Below, one piece after another: positions 28,232 through 37,691 of a DNA stretch of 64,000 nucleotides. Numbering within the stretch: position 1 is the stretch's first letter; the number at the start of each line of letters is the position of its first letter. The notes below the pieces were generated by a model. That model had not been told where the DNA came from. It did not search any database and was given only the letters and a program-made list of their open reading frames with translations. The DNA comes from Sphingomonas alpina. Its GTDB lineage: Bacteria; Pseudomonadota; Alphaproteobacteria; Sphingomonadales; Sphingomonadaceae. The stretch is taken from the NCBI RefSeq assembly GCF_014490665.1, contig NZ_CP061038.1, positions 1,922,001 to 1,986,000 on the forward strand, in the 5' to 3' direction. A program made the position numbers and the translations under genes.

Positions 28232-30487
28232 TTAGCGGCCAAGATTCTTGAATGCCAGACTCAACAGGAAGCTATTGCCGGCGCGGGCGTCGCCGGCATT
28301 CTGATAATCGCGCTTCCAGGTCAGGCCAAAGCGCAGACAATCATCTTCATAATTGACGCCGACACGGTGGCGAACGGGAGAAAAACCATCCGACGCCGAC
28401 AGCGGATCCTCATTGCGATCGGTCAGGTCGAAGACCGCAGAGCCGAATAGCGACCAGAAGCGCGCAACCTGGACCCGGCCGGCAAGCCGCGCTTCCTCGC
28501 GGTCCTGCAGGTCTTCAAGCGCCGGATCGATGTTCCGGTTGAGCCGCAAATAGCCGACCAGCAGATAGGTACTGCGCGACCCGACGGTCAGGTCGAGCTC
28601 GTTGCGACGCACCGCCAGACTGTCCTTGTCGAGCCGGTAGCGCTGTGTGAACGACACGAAATCGCGGAAGCGGATCTCGTTGCGGCCGACAATGTCGGAA
28701 AAACGGTCGGTCAGGCCGGTCCCGTCCGGAAAGATTACCGGTCGCTGACCCAGGCGATAGCTTTGCCCGACATTGGTCTTGATCGACAGGCCCGGCAGAT
28801 CCAGCGCCCAATCCAGACCATAGGTGAACCGCGTCGCATCCTCGAACCGGTCATAACCGGGGAAGCGGTTGAGCGCGAACAGGTTGGAATCGTCGAGATC
28901 GACCGCACGCGCGTCTTCATTGGGAATGTCGAGATTTTCGGTCTTGGGCGACGCTGCGATCTGAAACCGCGGTGTCAGGCGCTGCGTGCCACCCAGGAAT
29001 TCGCCGATGAACGGCCATTTCACATCGATCGCGACCGTGCCCATTACGCGGCCATGCACACCTTCGGTGCCGCGATAGCTCGGGATCGTCGTGGCGAGCG
29101 TGTCGTTCGCGTTGTAGACATCGCCGCGGGCGAAGGCAGTGAAGGTCACTTCCTGTCCGAACGAGGTCAGCTTGCGCAAATCCCAGCGCGCACTGGCGAA
29201 AGCGCGCTGCGTATCCTCGCCATGGGTCCGCGTGATCGCCAGCGTGTTGACCTGAATCTGAAACTTGCCGCCAAGCAGGCCGTCATTGAAACGACGGCGA
29301 TAGTCGAGTTCGGGCAAGGCGATCGGCTGCTGGCTCTGATTGTCGTTGATGCGCAGCGTCTGCACCGCCCAGCCGGTGATGGCGAAATAGCTGTCCGCAT
29401 CGATCCGCTCCAGGCTCGCGGTCGAGCGGAGCCGGTCGTCATTGGAGATGTCGTACCGGCGCAAGAAGGTGCGGTCCGTGGCCAGCCGTAGCGAGGCCTT
29501 CACACTCCAATTCTCGTCGAACTGATACCGGGCGACGCCGTCGAGATAGCCGCGAAACGCCATTTCCGTCACCAGCGGCGCTGCCGAGCCGAGATCGTCG
29601 CTGCGCCGGCTGACCGTTGCATAGGCACCGATACGGTACGCCCCCTTGCTGTCGAGCGCGCTGTAATCGGCCTGAAGCATCGGCAGAGCGTTGCTGAACA
29701 CGCGCGGCGTGACGATCAGGCCGCGATTGGGCGCCAGGCGGAAATAATAGGGTTGCGAATATTCCAGGCCGTTGACCCGGCCGTAGCGGAAATCGGGGCT
29801 CAGCAAGCCGCTCGCGCTGCCGTCGCTGACCGTGTGCGAGAATCTCGGCAAAGGGATCGACGGCAGGCCGAACAGGTTGATCTGCGCACCGTCATAATAA
29901 ACCCGCTCGCGGTCGGGGCGATAGACGATCTTGACGGCAGTGATCTTCCAGGACGGCTCCTTGGGGCACCCCTTGGACGTGGTCACCGCGCAGGGCGTGA
30001 AGGCGGCATCGTCGAGCGTCACCGTCTCATCCAGTGCCCGCGTGCCCTTGCGCGCGGCAAGGCGGCCGCCGCGTTCAAGCACGATCAGCATATTGTCGAC
30101 CACGCCGTCCTTCAGGGAATCGGTCAGGTCGATCGAATCGCCATAGGCAGTATCGCCACCCGGATTGGTCACCGCGACATTGCCGGTCGCAAGGACCTTG
30201 CCGGTGTTGCGGTTCCACACGACCTTGTCGGCCCGCAGCCGGTCGCCGCCGCGATACATGCGGACATCGCCATTGGCCGTCACAACCTCATTATTGAGGT
30301 CGTATTCAAGCGTGCCGGCGGTGAACTGCACCTGTTCATCGGTCGTCGGCAACGGTGTTGCGGAGGGCGGTGGCGGCGGGACGGTACGCGTCTGCAGGTC
30401 CTGCGCCTGCACACCCGGCGCAAGAATCAGGGCGAGCGGCGTCACACCGGCCAGGGCACACGTCAAAAGCAGATCGGAACGCTTCAC
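28232..30487 (-). CDS. lptD: LPS-assembly outer-membrane protein LptD
   Basis: Outer-membrane beta-barrel that inserts lipopolysaccharide (with LptE) into the outer leaflet; about 751 residues. GTG 30487 gives a good signal peptide (LLLTCALAGVTPLALILAPG, cleavage near VQAQ). A Pro-rich linker is followed by an OstA-like N-terminal domain (LEYDLNNEVVTANGDVRMYR). The LptD domain then runs in alternating beta strands to LSLAFKNLGR. A cysteine pair lies in FTPCAVTTSKGCPKEPSW. It diverges from pepA over 182 bases and leads lptD-surA-pdxA-rsmA. Confidence 0.93.
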   Translation of the reverse strand: MKRSDLLLTCALAGVTPLALILAPGVQAQDLQTRTVPPPPPSATPLPTTDEQVQFTAGTLEYDLNNEVVTANGDVRMYRGGDRLRADKVVWNRNTGKVLATGNVAVTNPGGDTAYGDSIDLTDSLKDGVVDNMLIVLERGGRLAARKGTRALDETVTLDDAAFTPCAVTTSKGCPKEPSWKITAVKIVYRPDRERVYYDGAQINLFGLPSIPLPRFSHTVSDGSASGLLSPDFRYGRVNGLEYSQPYYFRLAPNRGLIVTPRVFSNALPMLQADYSALDSKGAYRIGAYATVSRRSDDLGSAAPLVTEMAFRGYLDGVARYQFDENWSVKASLRLATDRTFLRRYDISNDDRLRSTASLERIDADSYFAITGWAVQTLRINDNQSQQPIALPELDYRRRFNDGLLGGKFQIQVNTLAITRTHGEDTQRAFASARWDLRKLTSFGQEVTFTAFARGDVYNANDTLATTIPSYRGTEGVHGRVMGTVAIDVKWPFIGEFLGGTQRLTPRFQIAASPKTENLDIPNEDARAVDLDDSNLFALNRFPGYDRFEDATRFTYGLDWALDLPGLSIKTNVGQSYRLGQRPVIFPDGTGLTDRFSDIVGRNEIRFRDFVSFTQRYRLDKDSLAVRRNELDLTVGSRSTYLLVGYLRLNRNIDPALEDLQDREEARLAGRVQVARFWSLFGSAVFDLTDRNEDPLSASDGFSPVRHRVGVNYEDDCLRFGLTWKRDYQNAGDARAGNSFLLSLAFKNLGR

Positions 30488-30601
30488 GTCGGGAAACACA
30501 CCCCCAGACGCGCCGGAATGACGCGCGAACGCTTGCCCTATCGCATCACGAGACGTCCGCCGCAATCTCGCTGAGACATGGAGTCGGCGGCCGCGGGCAC
30601 T

Positions 30602-30630
30602 TTGCCAGTCTGGCTTCGCTGGCCTAGAGG
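30602..30630 (+). promoter_or_regulatory. Putative promoter of pepA-holC (TTGCCA-N17-TAGAGG)
   Basis: TTGCCA at 30602-30607 and TAGAGG at 30625-30630 have a 17-base spacer. This is the clearest match to the CTAG-type element seen before def, ndk and the DUF937 gene. The predicted leader is about 35 bases and ends in a cgagg ribosome site. Confidence 0.45.
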
Positions 30631-30669
30631 GGGCGACTCATCCCCCAATCTCAATCGACCGAGGTTTCC

Positions 30670-32142
30670 ATGCAGATCCTTTTCTCCGCCGCTCCCGCCG
30701 ATTCCGGCACGCCGCTTGCGCTGCTGGTCGAAAAGGATGCGCTGGAGCGAGCGACGTTTCCGGGGCTTGATGATGCAGCGCGCAAGATCGCGCTGGGCGC
30801 GGCGCGCAGCAGCCGGTTCGACGGCGAAGCTGCTGGAATTGCCGAAGTCTTTGTCGGTGCAGGCGATGGCGTACGCCGGATTCTGCTACTCGGCGCCGGC
30901 AATGGCAGCGAAGCGGATTATGAAAAGGCCGGCGGCGCGCTGACCGCCCGACTGCTCACCTCGGGCGTCGAGGCCGTGACGGTCGATTTTGCCGGCGCGG
31001 ATCCCGCGCCCAAGGCCGCCGCCCGGTTCGCGGCCGCGGCGGCGCAGCGCAGCTGGCGGCACGATATCTACCGCACCAAGCTGCCCGAAAAGGCCAAGCC
31101 GACGTTGACCTCGATCACTTTACTCAACGCGCCGGAAGGCACCGAAGCGGCCTGGTCGCATCAAAAGGCGTTGACCGAAGGACTGGAACTGACCCGTACG
31201 CTGGTGGCCGAGCCGCCGAACGTGATCTATCCGGAGAGCTTCGTGGCCAAAGTGCTGGCCGAGACCCAGGGCCTGGGTCTCGAAGTGACCGTGCTCGACG
31301 AGGCGGCGATGCGCGATCTCGGCATGGGTGCACTGCTCGGCGTCAGCCTGGGCTCGGCCCGCGAAGCGCGGCTCCTCGCGCTGAAATGGAACGGCGCAGG
31401 TGAGGGCGACCCCGCGGTGGCACTGGTCGGCAAGGGCGTGACCTTCGACACGGGCGGCATTTCGCTCAAGCCCGGCCCTGGCATGGAAGACATGAAATGG
31501 GACATGGGCGGCGCCGGCGCGGTGGTCGGAGCGATGAAGTCGCTCGCCTCGCGCAAAGCCAAGGCCAATGTGATCGGCGTGTGCGGCCTGGTCGAAAATA
31601 TGCCCGATGGCGCCGCGATGCGCCCGGGCGACGTCATCACATCGATGTCGGGCCAGACGATCGAAGTGCTCAACACCGACGCCGAAGGGCGCCTGGTACT
31701 GTGCGATGCGCTGACCTGGGTACAGAAAACGCACCGCCCCAAGACGATCGTCGATCTCGCGACGCTCACCGGCGCGATGATCATCAGCCTGGGCAATGAA
31801 CATGGCGGCTGCTTCGCCAATGACGATTCGCTTGCCGACGAACTGCTCGCCGCGGGCAAAGCGTCGGGCGACCTGTTGTGGCGCTTCCCGCTGTCGGACA
31901 CCTATAACAAGCTGATCGACAGCCCGATCGCCGACATGAAGAATGTCGGTCCGCGCGGCGCGGGTTCGATTACTGCAGCGCAATTTTTGCAACGCTACAT
32001 CGAAACCGGGGTGCGCTGGGCGCATCTCGACATCGCCGGCATGGTGTGGGCCGACAAGGCGGGCGCGACCTTCGACAAGGGCGCGACCGGCTATGGCGTG
32101 CGCCTGCTCGACCGCTTCGTCGCGGACAATTTCGAAGGCTGA
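30670..32142 (+). CDS. pepA: Leucyl aminopeptidase (cytosol aminopeptidase, M17)
   Basis: Two-metal aminopeptidase releasing N-terminal residues from peptides; 490 residues. Metal and catalytic residues are in GKGVTFDTGGISLKPGPGME, the M17 signature is NTDAEGRLVLCDALTW, and an earlier Lys/Asp site is in DMKWDMGGAGAVVGAM. The C-terminal HLDIAGMVWADKAG is typical. The stop overlaps the holC start (TGATG), a pairing common in proteobacteria. E. coli PepA also binds DNA; whether this one does cannot be judged here. Confidence 0.95.
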   Translation: MQILFSAAPADSGTPLALLVEKDALERATFPGLDDAARKIALGAARSSRFDGEAAGIAEVFVGAGDGVRRILLLGAGNGSEADYEKAGGALTARLLTSGVEAVTVDFAGADPAPKAAARFAAAAAQRSWRHDIYRTKLPEKAKPTLTSITLLNAPEGTEAAWSHQKALTEGLELTRTLVAEPPNVIYPESFVAKVLAETQGLGLEVTVLDEAAMRDLGMGALLGVSLGSAREARLLALKWNGAGEGDPAVALVGKGVTFDTGGISLKPGPGMEDMKWDMGGAGAVVGAMKSLASRKAKANVIGVCGLVENMPDGAAMRPGDVITSMSGQTIEVLNTDAEGRLVLCDALTWVQKTHRPKTIVDLATLTGAMIISLGNEHGGCFANDDSLADELLAAGKASGDLLWRFPLSDTYNKLIDSPIADMKNVGPRGAGSITAAQFLQRYIETGVRWAHLDIAGMVWADKAGATFDKGATGYGVRLLDRFVADNFEG

Positions 32143-32594
32143 TGCCAGAATCGATGCAGGTTGATTTCTATCATCTGACCGTCACGCCGCTCGACCGGGC
32201 CTTGCCGCAAATTGCGGAGAAGATATTGTCGGGCGGCGGGCGGTTGCTGATCGTCGCCGAAAGCGGCGCACAGCGAGCGGCGCTCGACCGGCTGCTCTGG
32301 GCCTATTCGGCCGAGAGCTTCCTGCCGCATGGCGAGGCGGGTGGTGAAGGCGACGCGCACCAGCCGATCCTGATCGCCACGGACACGCTTGCCGCCAATG
32401 ATGCGCGCTATATCGCGCTGGTCGATGGCCTCTGGCGCGAGGAAGCGCTCGGCTTCGATCGCGCGTTCCACTTCTTCGATGGCGACCGCATCGCCGAAGC
32501 GCGCAGCGCATGGAAGGCGCTCGCTGATCGTGACGGGATCGAACGGCGCTACTGGAAACAGAATGACAATGGTCGTTGGGAACAGGCTGCTTAA
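32142..32594 (+). CDS. holC: DNA polymerase III chi subunit
   Basis: Chi links the clamp loader to SSB at the replication fork. The 150-residue product reads MQVDFYHLTVTPLDRALPQI, then LLIVAESGAQRAALDRLLWA and SFLPHGEAGGEGDAHQPILI, the usual chi pattern. ATG 32142 overlaps the pepA stop; an internal ATG at 32154 is also possible and would match the shorter E. coli start. Operon position after pepA supports the call. Confidence 0.9.
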   Translation: MPESMQVDFYHLTVTPLDRALPQIAEKILSGGGRLLIVAESGAQRAALDRLLWAYSAESFLPHGEAGGEGDAHQPILIATDTLAANDARYIALVDGLWREEALGFDRAFHFFDGDRIAEARSAWKALADRDGIERRYWKQNDNGRWEQAA

Positions 32595-32605
32595 TCGCAG
32601 CGATC

Positions 32606-32634
32606 TTGCATTGAGGCGGGGCCCCGCCTAGAGA
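32606..32634 (+). promoter_or_regulatory. Putative ndk promoter overlapping a 16-bp palindrome
   Basis: TTGCAT (32606-32611) and TAGAGA (32629-32634) are 17 bases apart. A perfect palindrome, aggcggggccccgcct (32614-32629), fills the spacer and could be a regulator site or a holC terminator. The ndk ATG lies 55 bases downstream with a caggagct ribosome site. Confidence 0.4.
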
Positions 32635-32688
32635 GCCGCGACTTTCCGCCATTTTCGACATCATTCAAGATACAGGAGCTTCACGGTC

Positions 32689-33111
32689 ATGGCCGCGAAC
32701 CGCACGTTTTCGATCATCAAGCCCGACGCCACCCGCCGCAACATCACGGGCGCCGTCACCAAGATGCTGGAGGAGGCCGGCCTGCGCGTCGTCGCATCGA
32801 AGCGCATCCAGATGACCAAGGATCAGGCCGAGGGCTTTTACGGCGTTCATCGCGAGCGCCCGTTCTTCAACGACCTGGTCAACTTCATGATCTCCGGCCC
32901 GGTCGTCGTGCAGGTGCTGGAAGGCGAGAACGCCGTGCAGCGCAACCGCGACATCATGGGCGCGACCAATCCGGCCAATGCCGATGCCGGCACGATCCGC
33001 AAGGAACTGGCCGAATCGATCGAAGCCAATTCGGTCCATGGTTCGGACAGCGACGAGAATGCGGCGATCGAGATCGCTTATTTCTTCAAGCCAGAAGAAT
33101 TGGTCGGCTGA
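32689..33111 (+). CDS. ndk: Nucleoside diphosphate kinase
   Basis: Transfers the gamma phosphate between nucleoside tri- and diphosphates through a phosphohistidine. The 140-residue length is standard. Motifs are [47 protein letters not shown] and the active-site histidine in [21 protein letters not shown] caggagct ribosome site is centred about 12 bases before the ATG. The following acetyltransferase gene begins 2 bases after the stop. Confidence 0.97.
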   Translation: MAANRTFSIIKPDATRRNITGAVTKMLEEAGLRVVASKRIQMTKDQAEGFYGVHRERPFFNDLVNFMISGPVVVQVLEGENAVQRNRDIMGATNPANADAGTIRKELAESIEANSVHGSDSDENAAIEIAYFFKPEELVG

Positions 33112-33113
33112 AG

Positions 33114-33632
33114 ATGCAGTGGCGCGTGCGACAGGCCGGTCCGGAAGACGCGGCCGCCCTATCGCTCGTCGCCAATGCGGCGTTTCTCGATACTTATGCG
33201 TTGGTGCTGAGCTGTGCCGATTTGCTGGCGCATTGCCAGAAGAATAACGCGGTCGAGGTCTTTGCCGACTGGACCCGCGATCCCGGGACGATCGTCACGT
33301 TGGCCGAGGTCGAACCCGGCGGCGCGCCGGTCGGTTACGCCGTACTGACCACACCGGATTTTCCGATCGAGCAGCAGCCCGGCGATATCGAGCTGCGCCG
33401 TATCTACACGATGAAGCAGACGCACGGCTCCGGCGTGGGTCCTGCGCTGATGAGGCGCGCGGCCGAGGATGCGATCCGGCTAGGCCATCGCCGCATGTTG
33501 CTGGGCGTGTGGGAATATAACGCCCGCGCCCGCGCCTTTTACGAGCGCAACGGCTTCACGATGATCGGCACGCGCCGCTTCGAGGTCGGCTCCGAGGTCC
33601 ATGAAGACCCGGTCTACGCGCTCACCCTCTAG
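33114..33632 (+). CDS. GNAT-family N-acetyltransferase
   Basis: Predicted acetyl-CoA-dependent acyltransferase of 172 residues. GNAT motifs are present: VRQAGPEDAAALSLVANAAF at the start, GYAVLTTPD and ELRRIYTMKQTHGSGVGPAL (acetyl-CoA pyrophosphate loop). LLGVWEYNARARAFYERNGF forms the C-terminal beta-alpha unit. It starts 2 bases after ndk, so it is probably co-transcribed. The substrate is unknown. It converges with the next gene with one base between stops. Confidence 0.85.
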   Translation: MQWRVRQAGPEDAAALSLVANAAFLDTYALVLSCADLLAHCQKNNAVEVFADWTRDPGTIVTLAEVEPGGAPVGYAVLTTPDFPIEQQPGDIELRRIYTMKQTHGSGVGPALMRRAAEDAIRLGHRRMLLGVWEYNARARAFYERNGFTMIGTRRFEVGSEVHEDPVYALTL

Positions 33633-33633
33633 G

Positions 33634-34326
33634 TTATTTCGCGGGCTTGGGTTTTTCACGCGCCCAGATCGCATCGAGCCGCGCCTTCGATCCGGCCCGT
33701 TCGCGCAGCATCAGCCCTTCGACATGGAGTGCCCGCCCGAGCAGCATGCGGCCCTTGGTCTTCCACACCACGTCATAGATCGCGGTATCCCGCCGTTCGG
33801 TATCGGCATCCCAATAGCTGGCGGTGATCAGTACGGGCAAGCGCCCTTCCTGGCTGTCAGGGCCATTGTCGGTCAAGCTCAGCAACGGGCCCGAGAACCA
33901 GCTCGCCTCGATCCGCGGCTCCAGCACACTGTTCTGCGCAGCGATGCCCAGCGCTGACGGGAAAGTGACATCGATATTCTGGACGTCGTGCGCGGCATCG
34001 GACAGTTTCAGGCGGTCGCCGCCTTTTTCCACGGTGCCCTTCAGCATGACCAGCGTGCGGACCTTGGCCTCGCTGGCCTTTTCCACTTGCTTCGCCTGAT
34101 CGTCGGCACGGCGGTCGGACCAGCTCATCCACAGTCCGGCGGCGGCAATGATCAGCCCGGCGACGCCGACCAGTTCGGCCAGCGTGACCCAGCGCCGCCG
34201 CGTCGCGGCTGCTTCGGCGCGATCGACCGCCTGCTGCGTGACGGTCTCGATCGATGGTGATGGTTGGGGAGGGGCCGCAGCGGGTTCTGGCGGCATGTCC
34301 GGCGCGGCGGGCGTTTCGTCGTTCAT
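33634..34326 (-). CDS. Single-pass membrane protein of unknown function
   Basis: The 230-residue product has a Pro/Ala-rich cytoplasmic N-terminus (about 1-40) and one transmembrane helix (LAELVGVAGLIIAAAGLWMS, about 48-67). A soluble domain of about 150 residues follows (KVRTLVMLKGTVEKGGDRLK, LITASYWDADTERRDTAIYD). No family is recognised. The start overlaps the YjbR gene stop by 4 bases, so it is the third gene of purN-yjbR-this gene. Confidence 0.6.
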   Translation of the reverse strand: MNDETPAAPDMPPEPAAAPPQPSPSIETVTQQAVDRAEAAATRRRWVTLAELVGVAGLIIAAAGLWMSWSDRRADDQAKQVEKASEAKVRTLVMLKGTVEKGGDRLKLSDAAHDVQNIDVTFPSALGIAAQNSVLEPRIEASWFSGPLLSLTDNGPDSQEGRLPVLITASYWDADTERRDTAIYDVVWKTKGRMLLGRALHVEGLMLRERAGSKARLDAIWAREKPKPAK

Positions 34327-34700
34327 CGTCCACCAGCCTCCAGCAATCGGCGCGGCGCGACCATTTCCCAGCTCGTCGCGATCCGGTCAGCAACGCGGTC
34401 CCAGTCGAGATCCACGCCATCCAGCCGCATCGCAATCCAGCCGGAAGGGCCTAGATAGGGCGGCGAATAATAGAAATCCGGGTCGGCCTCGATCAGCATC
34501 TGCTGCTCCTCAAGTCCGCTCGTCTTGACGATCGTGACCGTTTCGCCGTCGCCATGATGATTGTGCCAGAAATAGGCGAAAGCCTTGCCCTTTTCGATGA
34601 AGAATCCGGGCGAGCCATGCGACAGTTTCTCATAGGTCGAGGGAAATCCGAGCGCGGCGTCGCGGACCTTGGCGAGTACGGATTCGGGATCGGGACTCAT
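34323..34700 (-). CDS. MmcQ/YjbR-family protein
   Basis: A 125-residue protein of the MmcQ/YjbR (CyaY-like fold) family. Features are LGFPSTYEKLSHGSPGFFIE, KAFAYFWHNHH, YYSPPYLGPSGWIAMRLDG and a final helical segment (DRVADRIATSWEMVAPRRLL). The family is described as possible DNA-binding proteins, but function is unproven. It overlaps purN upstream and the membrane-protein gene downstream by 4 bases each. Confidence 0.82.
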   Translation of the reverse strand: MSPDPESVLAKVRDAALGFPSTYEKLSHGSPGFFIEKGKAFAYFWHNHHGDGETVTIVKTSGLEEQQMLIEADPDFYYSPPYLGPSGWIAMRLDGVDLDWDRVADRIATSWEMVAPRRLLEAGGR

Positions 34701-35290
34701 CGCGCGACAAAGTCTGCCAGAACTTGCGGGTAAAGGCGATGCTCGGCGGCCAGCACGCGTTCCGCGAGCCGATCGGGGGTATCGCCGGGCAGGATCGGAA
34801 CCTCGGCCTGGCCAAGCACCTCGCCGGCATCAAGCTCTTCGGTCACGATATGAACCGAACATCCGGCGACCGTATCGCCCGCATCGATCGCGCGCGCATG
34901 AGTGTCGAGGCCTTTATATTTGGGCAGCAGCGACGGATGGATATTGACGATCCGGTCACGCCAGCGTGCGACGAAATCATCGGAGAGCAGGCGCATATAG
35001 CCAGCCAGCGCAATGCTCTCGACGCCTGCCTCGCGCAACGCGGCATCGATCATTGCCTCGTAATCGGCCTTGGGCATTCCCTTCGGGGATTGGGCAAAGG
35101 TCGCGATACCGTTGGTTCTGGCCCAAGCCAGGCCAGCGGCGTCGGGCTTGTCCGAGGCGATGAGCGCGACCTGGTAAGCGGCGTTGGGCGCCTTGGCAGC
35201 TTCGGCCAGCGCCATCATGTTCGAGCCGCGGCCCGAAATCAAAATACCGACCTTATGCAAGGTGCGTCGCTGTCCAATCGGCGCGTGCAC
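34697..35290 (-). CDS. purN: Phosphoribosylglycinamide formyltransferase (GART)
   Basis: Third step of purine synthesis, formylating GAR with 10-formyl-THF (made by Fhs at 2-3.7 kb). Up to 197 residues: [38 protein letters not shown], the catalytic Asn/His in [19 protein letters not shown] and Asp in [16 protein letters not shown]. Two starts are possible, GTG 35290 (38-base overlap with purM) and TTG 35260 (8-base overlap, [10 protein letters not shown]). The second gives the more typical N-terminus. It is in an operon with purM. Confidence 0.94.
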   Translation of the reverse strand: MHAPIGQRRTLHKVGILISGRGSNMMALAEAAKAPNAAYQVALIASDKPDAAGLAWARTNGIATFAQSPKGMPKADYEAMIDAALREAGVESIALAGYMRLLSDDFVARWRDRIVNIHPSLLPKYKGLDTHARAIDAGDTVAGCSVHIVTEELDAGEVLGQAEVPILPGDTPDRLAERVLAAEHRLYPQVLADFVAR

Positions 35291-36359
35291 CCCAGGTTTC
35301 GATCGATCCGCTCACGGTGCAGCCGCGCTCGCCTGTCTCGATCGTGCCGATCGTGAAGACCGTCTCACCGCCGGACTGCAGCGCGACAGTCACGGCGGAC
35401 GCCTCTTCGGCAGCCACGACTACCGCCATGCCGATCCCGCAATTGAAGGTGCGCGACATTTCTTCGGGTTCGATCGCTCCCTGCGCCTGCAGGAATGCCA
35501 TCAACCGGGGCTGCGGCCAGGCATCGGCATCAATTCGCGCATGCACGCCCGCGGGGAGGACACGCGGCACATTTTCCAGCAGCCCGCCGCCGGTGATATG
35601 GGCCAGTCCCTTGATCCGTCCCTCGGCGAGCACCGGCAACAGGCTCTTCACATAAATCCGCGTCGGCGCCATCAGTGCGTCGATCAGCAACATCTCCTGA
35701 TCGAACAGTGACGGGCGGTCGAGTTTCCAGCCCTTGTCGGTGGCCAGCCTGCGGACCAGCGAGAAGCCGTTGGAATGCACGCCGGATGAGGCAAGCCCGA
35801 GAATCACGTCACCCGCCGCGATGTCGCGCCCGGTCAGCACCCGGTCGCGCTCAACCGCACCGACGCAGAAGCCGGCCAGGTCATAATCTCCCGGCGCATA
35901 CATGCCGGGCATTTCAGCGGTTTCACCGCCGATCAGCGCACAGCCGGCCTGAAGGCAACCATCGGCAATCGAGGCGACGACGCGTTCGGCGACTGCGGAG
36001 TCGAGCTTCGCGGTGGCGTAATAGTCGAGGAAGAAAAGCGGCTCGGCGCCCTGAACGATCAAGTCGTTGGCGCACATCGCGACCAGATCGATTCCCACGC
36101 CGTCATGTCGGTCGTGCTCGATCGCCAGTTTCAGCTTGGTGCCCACGCCGTCATTGGCCGCAACCAGCAACGGATCGACGAAGCCGGCGGCCTTCAAATC
36201 GAAGAAACCACCGAATCCGCCGAGATCGGCATCGGCACCGGCGCGGCGCGTGGCCTTGGCCAATGGTCCGATCGCACGCACCAGCGCGTTGCCGGCGGCG
36301 ATCGAGACGCCCGCTTGGGCATAGGTATAGGGTGCATTACCCGGTTCAGTTTCACTCAT
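35253..36359 (-). CDS. purM: Phosphoribosylformylglycinamidine cyclo-ligase (AIR synthetase)
   Basis: ATP-dependent ring closure giving AIR, fifth step of purine synthesis. The 368-residue protein shows [20 protein letters not shown], the glycine-rich loop [33 protein letters not shown] and [20 protein letters not shown]. The C-terminal half has [18 protein letters not shown] and [15 protein letters not shown]. First gene of purM-purN. It diverges from the DUF2066 gene over 60 bases. Confidence 0.96.
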   Translation of the reverse strand: MSETEPGNAPYTYAQAGVSIAAGNALVRAIGPLAKATRRAGADADLGGFGGFFDLKAAGFVDPLLVAANDGVGTKLKLAIEHDRHDGVGIDLVAMCANDLIVQGAEPLFFLDYYATAKLDSAVAERVVASIADGCLQAGCALIGGETAEMPGMYAPGDYDLAGFCVGAVERDRVLTGRDIAAGDVILGLASSGVHSNGFSLVRRLATDKGWKLDRPSLFDQEMLLIDALMAPTRIYVKSLLPVLAEGRIKGLAHITGGGLLENVPRVLPAGVHARIDADAWPQPRLMAFLQAQGAIEPEEMSRTFNCGIGMAVVVAAEEASAVTVALQSGGETVFTIGTIETGERGCTVSGSIETWGARADWTATHLA

Positions 36360-36419
36360 CCTTGCCGCCTAACCATATCTCGCTTGGATTTCCACGCTTG
36401 CTTCGCCAAAAGGGCCGCA

Positions 36420-37691
36420 ATGTTTGTCCGCCGCTTTCTTCGCCCGTCCCATCTGGCTCTCACGCTGGCGCTTATCGCGACCGGCGGGATGGTGATCGCG
36501 CAGGCCGATGCACCAGACCAACCAATGACCGCAGCCGACGGGTCAGGCAGTTTCGAGGTTAGCGGCATCCAGGTCGACGTGACCGGCAAGACTGCCGACG
36601 CGGCGCGCTATGCCGGGTGGAAGGTCGCACAGCGCAAGGGCTGGGCGATGCTGTCGAAGCGCCTTGGCGGCGGCGGCGGGACGCTGTCGGACGGAACGCT
36701 CGATTCGATGGTCTCGGGGATCGTGATCGAGGACGAGCAGATCGGCCCCAACCGTTATGTCGCGCGCCTCGGCGTATTGTTCAGCCGCGCCCGTGCCGGC
36801 GGCCTGCTTGGCGTTGGCGGGCAGGCGCTGCGATCGCCGCCGATGCTGGTCCTTCCGCTGCAATGGTCCGGCGGCACTGGGCAGGTTTTCGAGCGAAAGA
36901 CCGATTGGCAGGAAGCCTGGGGCCGCTTCCGCACCGGCAATAGTGCGGTGGACTATATTCGCCCCGCCGGTACCGGTCCGGATGCGATGCTGCTCAACGT
37001 CGGCCAGGTTGGACGACCCGGACGCGGCTGGTGGCGTACGATCCTCGACCAATATGGCGCATCGGACATTCTCGTGCCGGTGGTGCGGCTGTATCGCCAA
37101 TGGCCGGGCGGCCCGGTAGTCGGCGTGTTCGAAGCGCGACACGGGCCCGACAATCACCTGATCGCCAAGTTCAGCCTGCGCGTCGGCAGCGGCGACGGCC
37201 TGGACGCGTTGCTCGATGCCGGGGTCAAGCGCATCGACGAGGCCTATCAGTCGGCACTGCAGTCCGGCCTGCTCCAGACCGACTCGAGCCTTGCGTATGT
37301 GCCGCCGCCGGTTGCGCCGACGGTGATCGAGGACCTGCCGGACGACGAGACGACGCTCCCGGGCGCGACGGGACCAACCCCGACCGGCGAGGCGCGGTCG
37401 ATCGTGTCGATCCAGTTCGATACACCAGGAGCTGGCGCCGTATCGGCAACCGAAGCGGCTATGCGCACGATTCCCGGTGTGCGCTCGGCGCTGACCAGCA
37501 GCCTTGCACTTGGCGGCGTATCGGTGATGCGGGTCGGCTATGACGGCGATCCGGCGGCGCTTCATGCCGCGCTCGAATCGCGTGGGTGGCAGGTCCAGGG
37601 TGTCGGCACGACATTGCGCATCCGGCGTGGGGGGCAACCGTCGCAAGGCGGCACACCGGCCCCGACGCCCGCGGAAAACGCGACCGGCTGA
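36420..37691 (+). CDS. DUF2066-domain secreted protein
   Basis: The 423-residue product has a signal peptide (ALTLALIATGGMVIAQAD). The N-terminal part (FEVSGIQVDVTGKTADAARY to YVARLGVLFSRARAGGLLG) fits DUF2066. A C-terminal region (SIVSIQFDTPGAGAVSATEA) follows a Pro-rich linker (YVPPPVAPTVIED). The tail is Pro/Gly-rich. No catalytic site is recognised. The stop overlaps the hdaA start (TGATG), so it leads a purM-divergent operon with hdaA, ppk1 and ppx. Confidence 0.75.
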   Translation: MFVRRFLRPSHLALTLALIATGGMVIAQADAPDQPMTAADGSGSFEVSGIQVDVTGKTADAARYAGWKVAQRKGWAMLSKRLGGGGGTLSDGTLDSMVSGIVIEDEQIGPNRYVARLGVLFSRARAGGLLGVGGQALRSPPMLVLPLQWSGGTGQVFERKTDWQEAWGRFRTGNSAVDYIRPAGTGPDAMLLNVGQVGRPGRGWWRTILDQYGASDILVPVVRLYRQWPGGPVVGVFEARHGPDNHLIAKFSLRVGSGDGLDALLDAGVKRIDEAYQSALQSGLLQTDSSLAYVPPPVAPTVIEDLPDDETTLPGATGPTPTGEARSIVSIQFDTPGAGAVSATEAAMRTIPGVRSALTSSLALGGVSVMRVGYDGDPAALHAALESRGWQVQGVGTTLRIRRGGQPSQGGTPAPTPAENATG